Of a stretch of 34,445 nt of DNA, positions 19,997 to 26,051 are shown piece after piece; the first letter of the stretch is position 1; every line of letters begins with the position of its first letter. The stretch is taken from IMG/VR virus record IMGVR_UViG_3300025070_000122, positions 1 to 34,445 of that record; one strand, written 5' to 3'. This DNA is from a virus. The notes below the pieces were generated by a model. The model was given only the letters and a program-made list of their open reading frames with translations. It searched no databases and was not told where the DNA came from. A program made the position numbers and the translations under genes.

Positions 19997-20160
19997 TACG
20001 TAGTAGTAGTAGCCTATGTATACATTTAAAGTATACAGTTATGTATAAACCAAAAAATAGTATACTACTCTTTAAATCAGCCTAAGAATAGTTCACATTA
20101 ATGTATACATACACTAACAATCCTTTTTATTTTAACCTTAATTAAAAATAGTAGTTGACA

Positions 20161-20430
20161 ATGTCTAAAAAAAGAGTAAAACTTACTGCAAGTGAGAATG
20201 TAATAGAAGAGTATTACAAAGCTCTTGTATCAAACAACCCTCGTTCTGTATTACAAGTACACATTCCTAAGTCAGACGTCTTTTATGTACGTAAAGCCAT
20301 AGAAGAAGCGACAGGGGAAAGATATACTTTAGACCATGTAGAACGTTCTATGTATTTAGAGGGCCATTTATCTCGTAATGAGGTATTAGACCCGGATAGA
20401 CCTAGAGGATACTGTAGTTACGATGCCTAG
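20161..20430 (+). CDS. Hypothetical protein, first gene of the rightward arm, 89 aa
   Basis: Not recognised as a named family. ATG 20161 is chosen over a TTG two codons upstream; SD is weak. Basic N-terminus MSKKRVKLTASENVIEEYYK, then VLQVHIPKSDVFYVRKAIEEATGERYTLDHVERSMYLEG, a compact helical pattern I associate with small proteins of marine podoviruses and cyanophages. As the first rightward gene it may be regulatory. Its stop overlaps the ATG of the holin-like gene. Confidence 0.6.
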   Translation: MSKKRVKLTASENVIEEYYKALVSNNPRSVLQVHIPKSDVFYVRKAIEEATGERYTLDHVERSMYLEGHLSRNEVLDPDRPRGYCSYDA

Positions 20431-20614
20431 ACAACACTTTGATGATTGGAAAGTAATGCCACGGCTAATGATGCTTGTGGTTACGCTGTTAACTTACCAA
20501 GTTACACATTGGTACATGGGTTTACCTGATCCTACCATACAGCAGAGTGGACTTGTATCAGTTGTAATGGGTGCATTAACTGGTTGTTTTGCAATATGGA
20601 TGGGTAAAGAATAA
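20423..20614 (+). CDS. Holin-like membrane protein, 63 aa
   Basis: Two hydrophobic segments (MPRLMMLVVTLLTYQVTHWYM and SGLVSVVMGALTGCFAIWMG) separated by a short polar turn, with a charged tail, giving a class II holin-like topology. It directly precedes a GTA-type 3TM holin gene (shared base at 20614) and the M15 endopeptidase, forming a lysis cassette. It could be a holin or antiholin of the pair. Short length and absence of motifs limit certainty. Confidence 0.68.
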   Translation: MPRQHFDDWKVMPRLMMLVVTLLTYQVTHWYMGLPDPTIQQSGLVSVVMGALTGCFAIWMGKE

Positions 20615-20967
20615 TGATAGGACAACTCATAGGTAGCCTTACAGGTTTAGCCACAAGTATCATTGATGGTAAGACCCAGATTAAACTCACAGAAGCTGAG
20701 ATAAAAAAGAAACAGCTTACAGGTGAGTTAGATTGGGACTTGGAAGCTATGAGGGCTACTGAGAACTCATGGAAGGATGAATGGATTACTTTGTTGTTTA
20801 GCATTCCGCTTATCTTAGCTTTCTGTGGTGATTGGGGTAACGACATAGTAGCACGTGGGTTTGCAGCGTTGGAGGTTATGCCTCAGTGGTATCAGATTGC
20901 GTTAGGTGGTATTGTAAGTGCATCCATAGGAATGCGTTCAGTGAGTAAGTTCTTTGGAAAGAAATAA
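20614..20967 (+). CDS. GTA holin/3TM holin family protein (PF11351-like), 117 aa
   Basis: Begins MIGQLIGSLTGLATSIIDGK, then a charged amphipathic helix (TQIKLTEAEIKKKQLTGELD), WKDEWITLLFSIPLILAFCG and a C-terminal membrane segment MPQWYQIALGGIVSASIGMRSVSK. This order (N-terminal helix, charged middle, WKDE before a membrane helix) is typical of the 3TM holin family found in gene-transfer agents and phages of alphaproteobacteria. Forms pores releasing the endopeptidase. Upstream neighbour is another membrane protein. Confidence 0.84.
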   Translation: MIGQLIGSLTGLATSIIDGKTQIKLTEAEIKKKQLTGELDWDLEAMRATENSWKDEWITLLFSIPLILAFCGDWGNDIVARGFAALEVMPQWYQIALGGIVSASIGMRSVSKFFGKK

Positions 20968-20980
20968 CAATGTCCTAAAA

Positions 20981-21088
20981 ATGCCACAGTTAAGCGACAT
21001 AGACAGGCAGTTTATTACATTAGAAAAACAACAGCAAGAAATACGAGAGCAAGCAAAGCTCATAGAGGAGAAACGAAATGGGGTTTAA
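20981..21088 (+). CDS. Small coiled-coil protein in lysis cassette, 35 aa
   Basis: Read directly: ATG 20981, 35 codons, TAA at 21086-21088, overlapping the start of the endopeptidase gene (21078). The sequence MPQLSDIDRQFITLEKQQQE... is a charged helix. It has no good SD, but its 3' end contains the SD (AGGAG) of the endopeptidase gene, so translation could be coupled. Position between holin and endolysin is where spanin or control peptides occur, but no lipobox or membrane segment is present. Confidence 0.45.
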   Translation: MPQLSDIDRQFITLEKQQQEIREQAKLIEEKRNGV

Positions 21089-21530
21089 GTTATCATCACG
21101 TAGTATTAGTAGGCTTGAGGGTGTTGATTCAGGACTAATAACTGTAGTTAATGCAGCTATAGACATGACTAAAGTTGACTTTGGTGTAACTTGTGGTATG
21201 CGTACAGTAGCCGAGCAGGAAGCTTTGGTTGCAAAGGGTGCATCACAAACTATGAAAAGCAAACACTTAGAGGGTCGTGCAGTAGACCTTGTAGCTTACG
21301 TTGGTCCTAACGTTACGTGGGCTTTGAATATGTATGACGATATAGCTGACGCTATGGCTGACGCTGCACGTATTCACGGTGTAGCTATTAAGTGGGGAGC
21401 AGCTTGGAGTGTAGGCAACATTGCTGAGTGGGACGGTTCTATGGAGGATGCAATGAATGCATACGTAGACCTTCGCCGTTCACAAGGTCGTAGGCCCTTT
21501 ATTGATGCTCCCCATTTTGAACTTATGTAA
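21078..21530 (+). CDS. Peptidoglycan endopeptidase, peptidase M15 (L-alanyl-D-glutamate/D-Ala-D-Ala type)
   Basis: Endolysin candidate, 150 aa. Zinc ligands in the order of M15 peptidases: His63 in MKSKHLEGRAVDLVAY, Asp70 in the same motif, and His146 in IDAPHFEL, with Asp143 a likely catalytic acid position and WGAAW at 106-110. The FGVTCGMRTVAEQEALVAKGAS region is typical of phage M15 enzymes. Cleaves the peptide stem of the cell wall after holin opening. AGGAG precedes ATG 21078. Confidence 0.92.
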   Translation: MGFKLSSRSISRLEGVDSGLITVVNAAIDMTKVDFGVTCGMRTVAEQEALVAKGASQTMKSKHLEGRAVDLVAYVGPNVTWALNMYDDIADAMADAARIHGVAIKWGAAWSVGNIAEWDGSMEDAMNAYVDLRRSQGRRPFIDAPHFELM

Positions 21531-21535
21531 GCAGT

Positions 21536-21727
21536 ATGTACACGTTTGTTCTTATGGTGTATCTAGGTACAACTAGAGAACTAATAGAGGATACGATGGT
21601 GTTTAACAATATAGAGCATTGTAACTACTACGCTAGAGAGATAACTAAGAGATACAGCACACACGGTATAGCTCCTGAAGATAGGGTTGTAGCTTATTGT
21701 TTACCTAAAGTCAGGGAGCTAAAATGA
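21536..21727 (+). CDS. Hypothetical protein, 63 aa
   Basis: Begins MYTFVLMVYLGTTRELIEDT with FNNIEHCNYYAREITKRY and a CLPKV ending. I recall similar short proteins in marine podoviruses following the lysis genes; no function known. The N-terminal hydrophobic run is too short for a confident membrane helix. Its stop overlaps the next ATG by 4 bp, supporting translation. Confidence 0.6.
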   Translation: MYTFVLMVYLGTTRELIEDTMVFNNIEHCNYYAREITKRYSTHGIAPEDRVVAYCLPKVRELK

Positions 21728-22002
21728 GTATTACATATAGAGGTGAAAAGTTTGCAGGTTATAACAAGCCGAAGCGTACCCCTGATCACCCGAAAAAAAG
21801 TCATGCCGTACTTGCAAAAGAAGGTAAGACCATCAAGCTCATCAGGTTCGGTGAACAGGGAGCGAAGACCGCCGGGAAACCAAAGTCAGGTGAAACGGAC
21901 AAGATGAAAAAGAAACGTGCATCCTTTAAAGCAAGACACGGTAAGAACATTAAAAAAGGTAAACTAAGTGCAGCATATTGGGCTGATAAAGTAAAATGGT
22001 AG
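21724..22002 (+). CDS. Conserved small basic phage protein, 92 aa
   Basis: Pattern TIKLIRFGEQGAKTAGKPKS, KMKKKRASFKARHGKNIKKG and KLSAAYWADKVKW is shared with small basic proteins of cyanophages and other marine phages. It is very basic and may bind DNA or act as an internal virion protein. ATGA overlap with the preceding gene. Function unknown. Confidence 0.72.
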   Translation: MSITYRGEKFAGYNKPKRTPDHPKKSHAVLAKEGKTIKLIRFGEQGAKTAGKPKSGETDKMKKKRASFKARHGKNIKKGKLSAAYWADKVKW

Positions 22003-22038
22003 CACGTATGTGTACTGCCTCTATTTGGAGATAAATTA

Positions 22039-22902
22039 ATGATGAATAAAAAGAAAGCTGGTGCCTATATGGGTGGTGGCATGGCTAAAAAGAAAAAACC
22101 TATGGCGGCAACAGGTTACAAAGAGGGTGGTGACACTAAGAAAAAAGAAACTTTTGGTCAGGCGTTTAAACGTAGCCGTAAAAAGTTTATAAATAGTGGC
22201 AGTGCTGCAGACTACACCTTTAAACACAATGGAAAGTCTTACAACATTCTTCAAAAGGGTGAGACTAAAGCTGGTGTAATGAAAAAGTTCTCTGCACCTA
22301 AGACATCTGTACGTCCTAAGACACGGCCTAGTGCAGGTATCTCTGCTAATACTAAGAAGAAGATTGAAGAGACAGTTAGAAAAGTAGCTACTCCTTCTGC
22401 AACTACTTCTAAAGACAAAGGTAGTTCATATGAAGAAAGGCAAAAGCAATTACGTAAGGATAAAGCAGCCGCTGCAAAGCGCAGAGGTATAGGCGCAGGT
22501 TCTTTTGCAGGTAAGGGTGCAGGTAAAGATAAACCTAAAGCCAAACCTACACGTAAAGCTGATGGTGTTCCCGCTAGGTTGCGTGAAAAAACAACTGATG
22601 GACTTCCTAAAGGTATTGGAGGGATGCTTAATCGTAAAGATGAGCCGGGCGCACCTTTCTTAGGATCAAAGGGTGGTAAATCTGCTAAAGCAAAAGCTGC
22701 TAACAGTGCAAAAGTTGCTGCAGGACAAGCTAAGTATAGAGATAGAGGAACACCTGTACAGCTTACTCTTTCACGAAGAAACTTGCGTAAGTTTAAAAAA
22801 GACCCGTCTTCTTTGACTAAGATAGAAAAAGATCGTTTATTTAAAACTTTAAAGCGTCAAGGTGTTGCTATTCCTAAAGGTCTTTCTGGAAACAATCGGT
22901 AG
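22039..22902 (+). CDS. Lys/Ala-rich protein with Gly-Gly motifs, 287 aa
   Basis: Strongly basic, low-complexity protein: MNKKKAGAYMGGGMAKKKKP, GYKEGGDTKKK, then alternating Lys/Ser/Ala stretches and Pro-rich linkers (KDKPKAKPTRKADGVPARL). The short Gly-Gly motifs recur in neighbouring small proteins (23118, 23496) and in 28193-29755 and 29942-32044. It may be DNA-condensing or a virion-internal protein; no enzyme motif. ATG 22039 and the next codon ATG are both possible starts; AGATAAATTA upstream lacks a clear SD, but GGAG lies at 22027-22030. Confidence 0.65.
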   Translation: MMNKKKAGAYMGGGMAKKKKPMAATGYKEGGDTKKKETFGQAFKRSRKKFINSGSAADYTFKHNGKSYNILQKGETKAGVMKKFSAPKTSVRPKTRPSAGISANTKKKIEETVRKVATPSATTSKDKGSSYEERQKQLRKDKAAAAKRRGIGAGSFAGKGAGKDKPKAKPTRKADGVPARLREKTTDGLPKGIGGMLNRKDEPGAPFLGSKGGKSAKAKAANSAKVAAGQAKYRDRGTPVQLTLSRRNLRKFKKDPSSLTKIEKDRLFKTLKRQGVAIPKGLSGNNR

Positions 22903-22963
22903 GACTTAATAAATAAATTGCATAACGGGGTTGCAATCTTGTATGTAGTCCTGTAACATAAAG

Positions 22964-23008
22964 CATGGTATAACTATCTCTGGTAATACATAGAGGAGTT
23001 ATACCATG
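22964..23008 (+). promoter_or_regulatory. 12-bp perfect inverted repeat covering the DUF1127 start codon
   Basis: CATGGTATAACT (22964-22975) and AGTTATACCATG (22997-23008) are exact reverse complements with a 21-nt loop. The 3' arm ends with the ATG of the DUF1127 gene and touches its GAGGAG SD, so an RNA hairpin would mask the start codon. The first arm also contains TATAAC. Confidence 0.8.
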
Positions 23009-23158
23009 TTTAAGAAATTTATCAAAGTACTACAAGAGAGCCAACAGCGCAGAGTACAATACTGGCAGTTACACAATATGTCAGATGCCTCTCTTAAAGA
23101 CATTGGAGTCACACGTGGTGAAATCAAGCAGAAGTTCTACGGCAAAGACTGTATCTAA
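23006..23158 (+). CDS. DUF1127 family small protein, 50 aa
   Basis: Read directly: ATG 23006, SD GAGGAG, 50 codons, TAA at 23156. The core QRRVQYWQLHNMSDASLKDIGVTRGEIKQKF matches the DUF1127 pattern (basic/aromatic start, LSDxxLxDIGLTRxxI), a small Arg-rich family typical of alphaproteobacteria that has been linked to RNA turnover in Agrobacterium and Rhodobacter. In a phage it may redirect host RNA metabolism. Its start lies in a hairpin. The following gene 23118-23357 overlaps it in another frame. Confidence 0.8.
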   Translation: MFKKFIKVLQESQQRRVQYWQLHNMSDASLKDIGVTRGEIKQKFYGKDCI

Positions 23159-23357
23159 AGCGAAACCTAAGAGAGGCTACGCTAAGGGTGGGTCAACAGT
23201 AAATGCGGCAGGTAATTATACTAAGCCTAGTATGCGTAAGTCTCTTGTCGCATCCGTTAAGGCTGGCGGCAAAGGAGGAAAGCCCGGCCAGTGGTCGGCT
23301 CGTAAAGCTCAAATGGTTGCCAAGCAATACAAAGCAAAAGGTGGAGGGTACACGTAA
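23118..23357 (+). CDS. Basic Gly-Gly-motif protein, 79 aa
   Basis: The frame is open from an ATG at 23085, but GTG 23118 (or 23115) fits better: GGAG at 23105-23108 and the overlap with DUF1127 is shorter. The product runs SRSSTAKTVSKAKPKRGYAK, GGSTVNAAGNY, GGKGGKPGQWSARKAQMVAK, ending KAKGGGYT; the KPGQWSARKAQ pattern is one I recall from DUF5872-like basic phage proteins. Its stop shares a base with the next ATG (TAATG). Confidence 0.68.
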   Translation: MKSSRSSTAKTVSKAKPKRGYAKGGSTVNAAGNYTKPSMRKSLVASVKAGGKGGKPGQWSARKAQMVAKQYKAKGGGYT

Positions 23358-23512
23358 TGAAAGTAGACGCACCTAAAGGTTATCATTGGATGAAACAAAA
23401 AGATGGCAGCTTAAAACTAATGAAGCATGACGGTAAGTTTGTTCCTCACAAGGGGGCAAGCCTTACTGCTAACTTTGCTGTACAGAAAAAACACAATGCC
23501 AAACAAAAGTAA
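23357..23512 (+). CDS. Small basic protein, 51 aa
   Basis: Read directly: ATG 23357 (TAATG junction with the previous stop), 51 codons, TAA at 23510. MKVDAPKGYHWMKQKDGSLK with LMKHDGKFVPHKGASLTANF is a pattern recalled from marine podoviruses. Basic and His-rich, probably a virion or DNA-associated protein. The next gene starts inside it at 23496. Confidence 0.65.
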   Translation: MKVDAPKGYHWMKQKDGSLKLMKHDGKFVPHKGASLTANFAVQKKHNAKQK

Positions 23513-23816
23513 AACAACTAAAGCAAAGAAAAAGCCAACCGCCAAGATGAACTCTGGCGGTTTAGCTTCAAGTCAAAAGAGCCTTAAGTCGTGGACTAAG
23601 CAGGATTGGAGAACTAAAAGTGGTAAACCTTCTACGCAAGGTCCAAAGGCTACAGGAGAACGTTACTTGCCAGCTAGTGCTATTAAGGCTATGGGTGCTG
23701 GTACGTATGCTGCGTCTTCAGCAAAAAAGAGAGCAGATACAGCAAAAGGTAAACAGTTCTCTAAGCAGCCTAAGAAAGCGGCTAAAGCGTCTAGGGCGCA
23801 CAGGAGAATAACGTGA
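23496..23816 (+). CDS. Conserved basic phage protein (DUF6321-like), 106 aa
   Basis: ATG 23496 is preferred over the longer frame from 23427, which would overlap the previous gene. KSLKSWTKQDWRTKSGKPST, GPKATGERYLPASAIKAMG and KKRADTAKGKQFSKQPKKA match a conserved small protein of cyanophages and T4-like phages (DUF6321-like, by memory). Very basic; contains one NSGGLAS Gly-Gly motif. The end overlaps the terS start by 4 bp. Confidence 0.72.
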   Translation: MPNKSKTTKAKKKPTAKMNSGGLASSQKSLKSWTKQDWRTKSGKPSTQGPKATGERYLPASAIKAMGAGTYAASSAKKRADTAKGKQFSKQPKKAAKASRAHRRIT

Positions 23817-24181
23817 GCAAAAAGTTAAATGAAAAGCAACAACTCTTTATGCAGGTCTTGTTTGATGAGGCCCAAGGAGATGTTGTACAAGCTAAGAAGT
23901 TAGCAGGTTACTCAGATGGTACTGCTACACGTATAATAGTTGAAGCTTTAAAGGATGAAATCTTTGAGGCTACTAAAACTTATATGTCTAGGCTTGGCCC
24001 TAAAGCTGCTGTAGCTTACGGTAGTGCACTTATGGACCCTACACAGTTAGGCATTAAAGAGAAAATGGTAGCAGCAGGGCAGATACTAGATCGTGCTGGT
24101 GTTGTTAAAACTGAAAAGGTTGCTGTTGAGTCTAGTGGTGGATTGTTTATCTTACCACCTAAAGAGGGCAGTGATGCCTGA
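23813..24181 (+). CDS. terS: Terminase small subunit-like protein, 122 aa
   Basis: Recognises phage DNA for packaging. N-terminal LNEKQQLFMQVLFDEAQGDVVQAKKLAGYSDGTATR is the helix-turn-helix start found in many phage small terminases, followed by a helical oligomerisation region (KEKMVAAGQILDRAGVV) and a flexible tail ending LPPKEGSDA. GTG 23813 is the start, overlapping the previous gene by 4 bp. The large terminase follows after one intervening gene. Confidence 0.78.
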   Translation: MSKKLNEKQQLFMQVLFDEAQGDVVQAKKLAGYSDGTATRIIVEALKDEIFEATKTYMSRLGPKAAVAYGSALMDPTQLGIKEKMVAAGQILDRAGVVKTEKVAVESSGGLFILPPKEGSDA

Positions 24182-24584
24182 CTTCTTTGCTGAAAACGAC
24201 TTAGGCTTTTGGATGTTACCTAAGCCTGACAAGATGAAGAAGTGGGAAAGAATACCAAGGTTAGTCAAACCTGTGCCTTGGGGTTACGAGATAGACCCTG
24301 ATAACAAAGAATGGTTAAATCCTATCGTTAGAGAACTAGAACTATTAGAGCTTGCAAAGAAACATTTAAAGCAGTATAGTTATAGAGAAGTTTCTGCTTG
24401 GTTAACTACACAGTCAGGTAGAAGTATATCTCACATGGGTTTAAAGAAAAGAGTAGACATTGAGCGAAAACGTAAAACAGTTGCTAGAATTAAACGTGAG
24501 CTTGCCAAAAGGCTCCAAAAAGCCATCTCGCATTACGAAACGCTTGAAAAAGAAAGGGTCGGCTACTACACCCAAGCCAACTAA
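24174..24584 (+). CDS. HTH-containing packaging-region protein, 136 aa
   Basis: Start ATG 24174 (MPDFFAENDLGFWMLPKPDK) overlaps the terS stop. Central YSYREVSAWLTTQSGRSISHMGLKKR looks like a helix-turn-helix of the resolvase/sigma type, and the C-terminus is a long basic helix (KRKTVARIKRELAKRLQKAI). Similar proteins precede terL in marine podoviruses by memory; role unknown, possibly a second DNA-recognition subunit. Its last 125 bp overlap the start of terL. Confidence 0.66.
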   Translation: MPDFFAENDLGFWMLPKPDKMKKWERIPRLVKPVPWGYEIDPDNKEWLNPIVRELELLELAKKHLKQYSYREVSAWLTTQSGRSISHMGLKKRVDIERKRKTVARIKRELAKRLQKAISHYETLEKERVGYYTQAN

Positions 24585-26049
24585 AAAAGTTTCACGTGAA
24601 ACAAAACAGAAGGTTCCTGCTACTCCTATAGCTCAACCCTTTGATGTAGAGGAAGCGCAGAACATTGTCTTCAAACCTAACGCAGGGCCACAGACAGACT
24701 ACTTAGCTTCTAGTGAACGTGAGGTTTTATATGGCGGGGCAGCGGGTGGAGGTAAGAGTTACGCTACACTAGCAGACCCTTTACGCAGTCTTAACCATAA
24801 AGACTTCAGTGGGTTACTTGTACGGCATACTACAGAAGAACTTAGGGAGCTTATACAGAAAAGTCAAGAGTTGTACCCTAAAGCAATTCCCGGTATTAAG
24901 TGGTCAGAGCGTAAGTCACAATGGGTTACACCTAGAGGTGGGCGCATTTGGATGAGTTACCTAGACAAAGACCAAGACGTTATGCGCTACCAAGGACAGG
25001 CGTTTAACTACATTGCATTTGATGAGTTAACACAATGGGCTACACCGTTTGCGTGGAACTATATGCGCTCACGCTTACGTAGCTCCGCACCTGAGTTAGG
25101 CTTGTATATGAGAGCTACAACTAACCCCGGTTCTATTGGGCATCAATGGGTAAAGAAGATGTTTATTGATCCTTCTAAACCTAACAAGCCTTTCTGGGCT
25201 ACTGATATTGAAACAGGGGAACGCTTAGAGTACCCTAAAGGCCACACTAAAGCAGGACAACCTTTGTTTAAACGTAGGTTTATACCTGCCAGTTTGTTTG
25301 ATAATCCTTATCTAGCTGACAGTGGTGACTACGAAACTATGCTTTTATCTATGCCAGAGCATCAACGCAAACAACTATTAGAAGGAAACTGGGATGTCAA
25401 TGAGGGTGCAGCGTTCCCTGAGTTCAACAGAAAAATACATGTTGTTGACCCTTATGACATACCTAATAGCTGGACGAAGTTCAGAGCTTGCGATTACGGC
25501 TACGGCAGTTGGACAGGTGTTGTGTGGTTTGCTGTGTCTCCCTCAGAGCAACTGGTAATATACAGAGAGATGTATGTCACCAGAGTTACAGCTACAGACT
25601 TAGCTGATATGATCTTAGAGGCAGAGGCAGACGATGGCACCATAAGATACGGCGTGTTGGACTCGTCCCTCTGGCATAAAAGAGGTGACACTGGGCCTAG
25701 CCTAGCTGAACAAATGATTATGAGGGGCTGTCGCTGGAGGCCGTCTGATCGTTCAAAAGGGTCTAGGGTTTCAGGTAAAAATGAGATACACCGCCGTTTG
25801 CAGGTAGATGAGTTTACTGAGGAACCCCAACTCGTATTCTTTTCTACCTGCACCAACTCTATAGCGCAACTACCTAGTCTACCGTTAGACAAACGCAATC
25901 CAGAAGATGTTGATACAAATGCAGAAGACCACTTGTATGATGCTATACGTTACGGTATAATGACTAGACCACGAAGCTCCCTATGGGATTTTAATCCTGC
26001 AACACAGAGAAGCGGCTTTCAAGCTGCTGATCCTACATTTGGATATTAA
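24460..26049 (+). CDS. terL: Terminase large subunit
   Basis: Packages DNA into proheads. The 529-residue frame starts at TTG 24460 (no in-frame ATG before the ATPase; a GTG at 24493-24499 is an alternative). Walker A GGAAGGGKS (92-100), Walker B YIAFDE (184-189), coupling region RATTNPG, and the nuclease aspartates Asp345 (RACDYGYGSW), Asp401 (YGVLDSS) and Asp490/494 (EDHLYDAIRYG). The first 60 residues are a basic, low-complexity extension that contains VSRET, encoded by the parS-like site 24588-24603. Downstream portal starts two bases after the stop. Confidence 0.94.
   Translation: MSENVKQLLELNVSLPKGSKKPSRITKRLKKKGSATTPKPTKKVSRETKQKVPATPIAQPFDVEEAQNIVFKPNAGPQTDYLASSEREVLYGGAAGGGKSYATLADPLRSLNHKDFSGLLVRHTTEELRELIQKSQELYPKAIPGIKWSERKSQWVTPRGGRIWMSYLDKDQDVMRYQGQAFNYIAFDELTQWATPFAWNYMRSRLRSSAPELGLYMRATTNPGSIGHQWVKKMFIDPSKPNKPFWATDIETGERLEYPKGHTKAGQPLFKRRFIPASLFDNPYLADSGDYETMLLSMPEHQRKQLLEGNWDVNEGAAFPEFNRKIHVVDPYDIPNSWTKFRACDYGYGSWTGVVWFAVSPSEQLVIYREMYVTRVTATDLADMILEAEADDGTIRYGVLDSSLWHKRGDTGPSLAEQMIMRGCRWRPSDRSKGSRVSGKNEIHRRLQVDEFTEEPQLVFFSTCTNSIAQLPSLPLDKRNPEDVDTNAEDHLYDAIRYGIMTRPRSSLWDFNPATQRSGFQAADPTFGY
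24588..24603. promoter_or_regulatory. parS-like site 3 (15/16 match) inside terL
   Basis: AGTTTCACGTGAAACA differs from the parS consensus only at its first base; the 14-bp core GTTTCACGTGAAAC is perfect. It lies in codons for VSRET in the N-terminal extension of terL. Confidence 0.8.
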
Positions 26050-26051
26050 GT

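Larger units (their letters stand above)
19251..20160. other. Divergent control region, possible replication origin
   Basis: About 0.9 kb with no convincing larger gene between the two arms. It holds palindrome copy 11, two perfect 22-bp direct repeats with period 23 (19397-19441), three GGC(G/A)TTA repeats, a perfect parS, two rightward promoter-like pairs, a possible long-loop terminator (arms 19717-19722 and 19755-19760 followed by TTTTT), and an AT-rich stretch with four GTATAC hexamers (20018, 20031, 20060, 20103). The combination suggests a control region and possibly an origin. A faint relative of the 17-bp palindrome (CCGATGGTCCGA) is at 19305-19316. Confidence 0.6.

Noticed and set aside
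22917-22937. Short hairpin ATTGCA...TGCAAT after 22039-22902 as a terminator
   Set aside because: Stem is only 6 bp and AT-rich and no clear U-tract follows; too weak to list as a feature.
25500-25898. 132-codon antisense frame within terL
   Set aside because: Overlaps the nuclease domain codons of terL, which has all motifs in its own frame; no SD or junction support.
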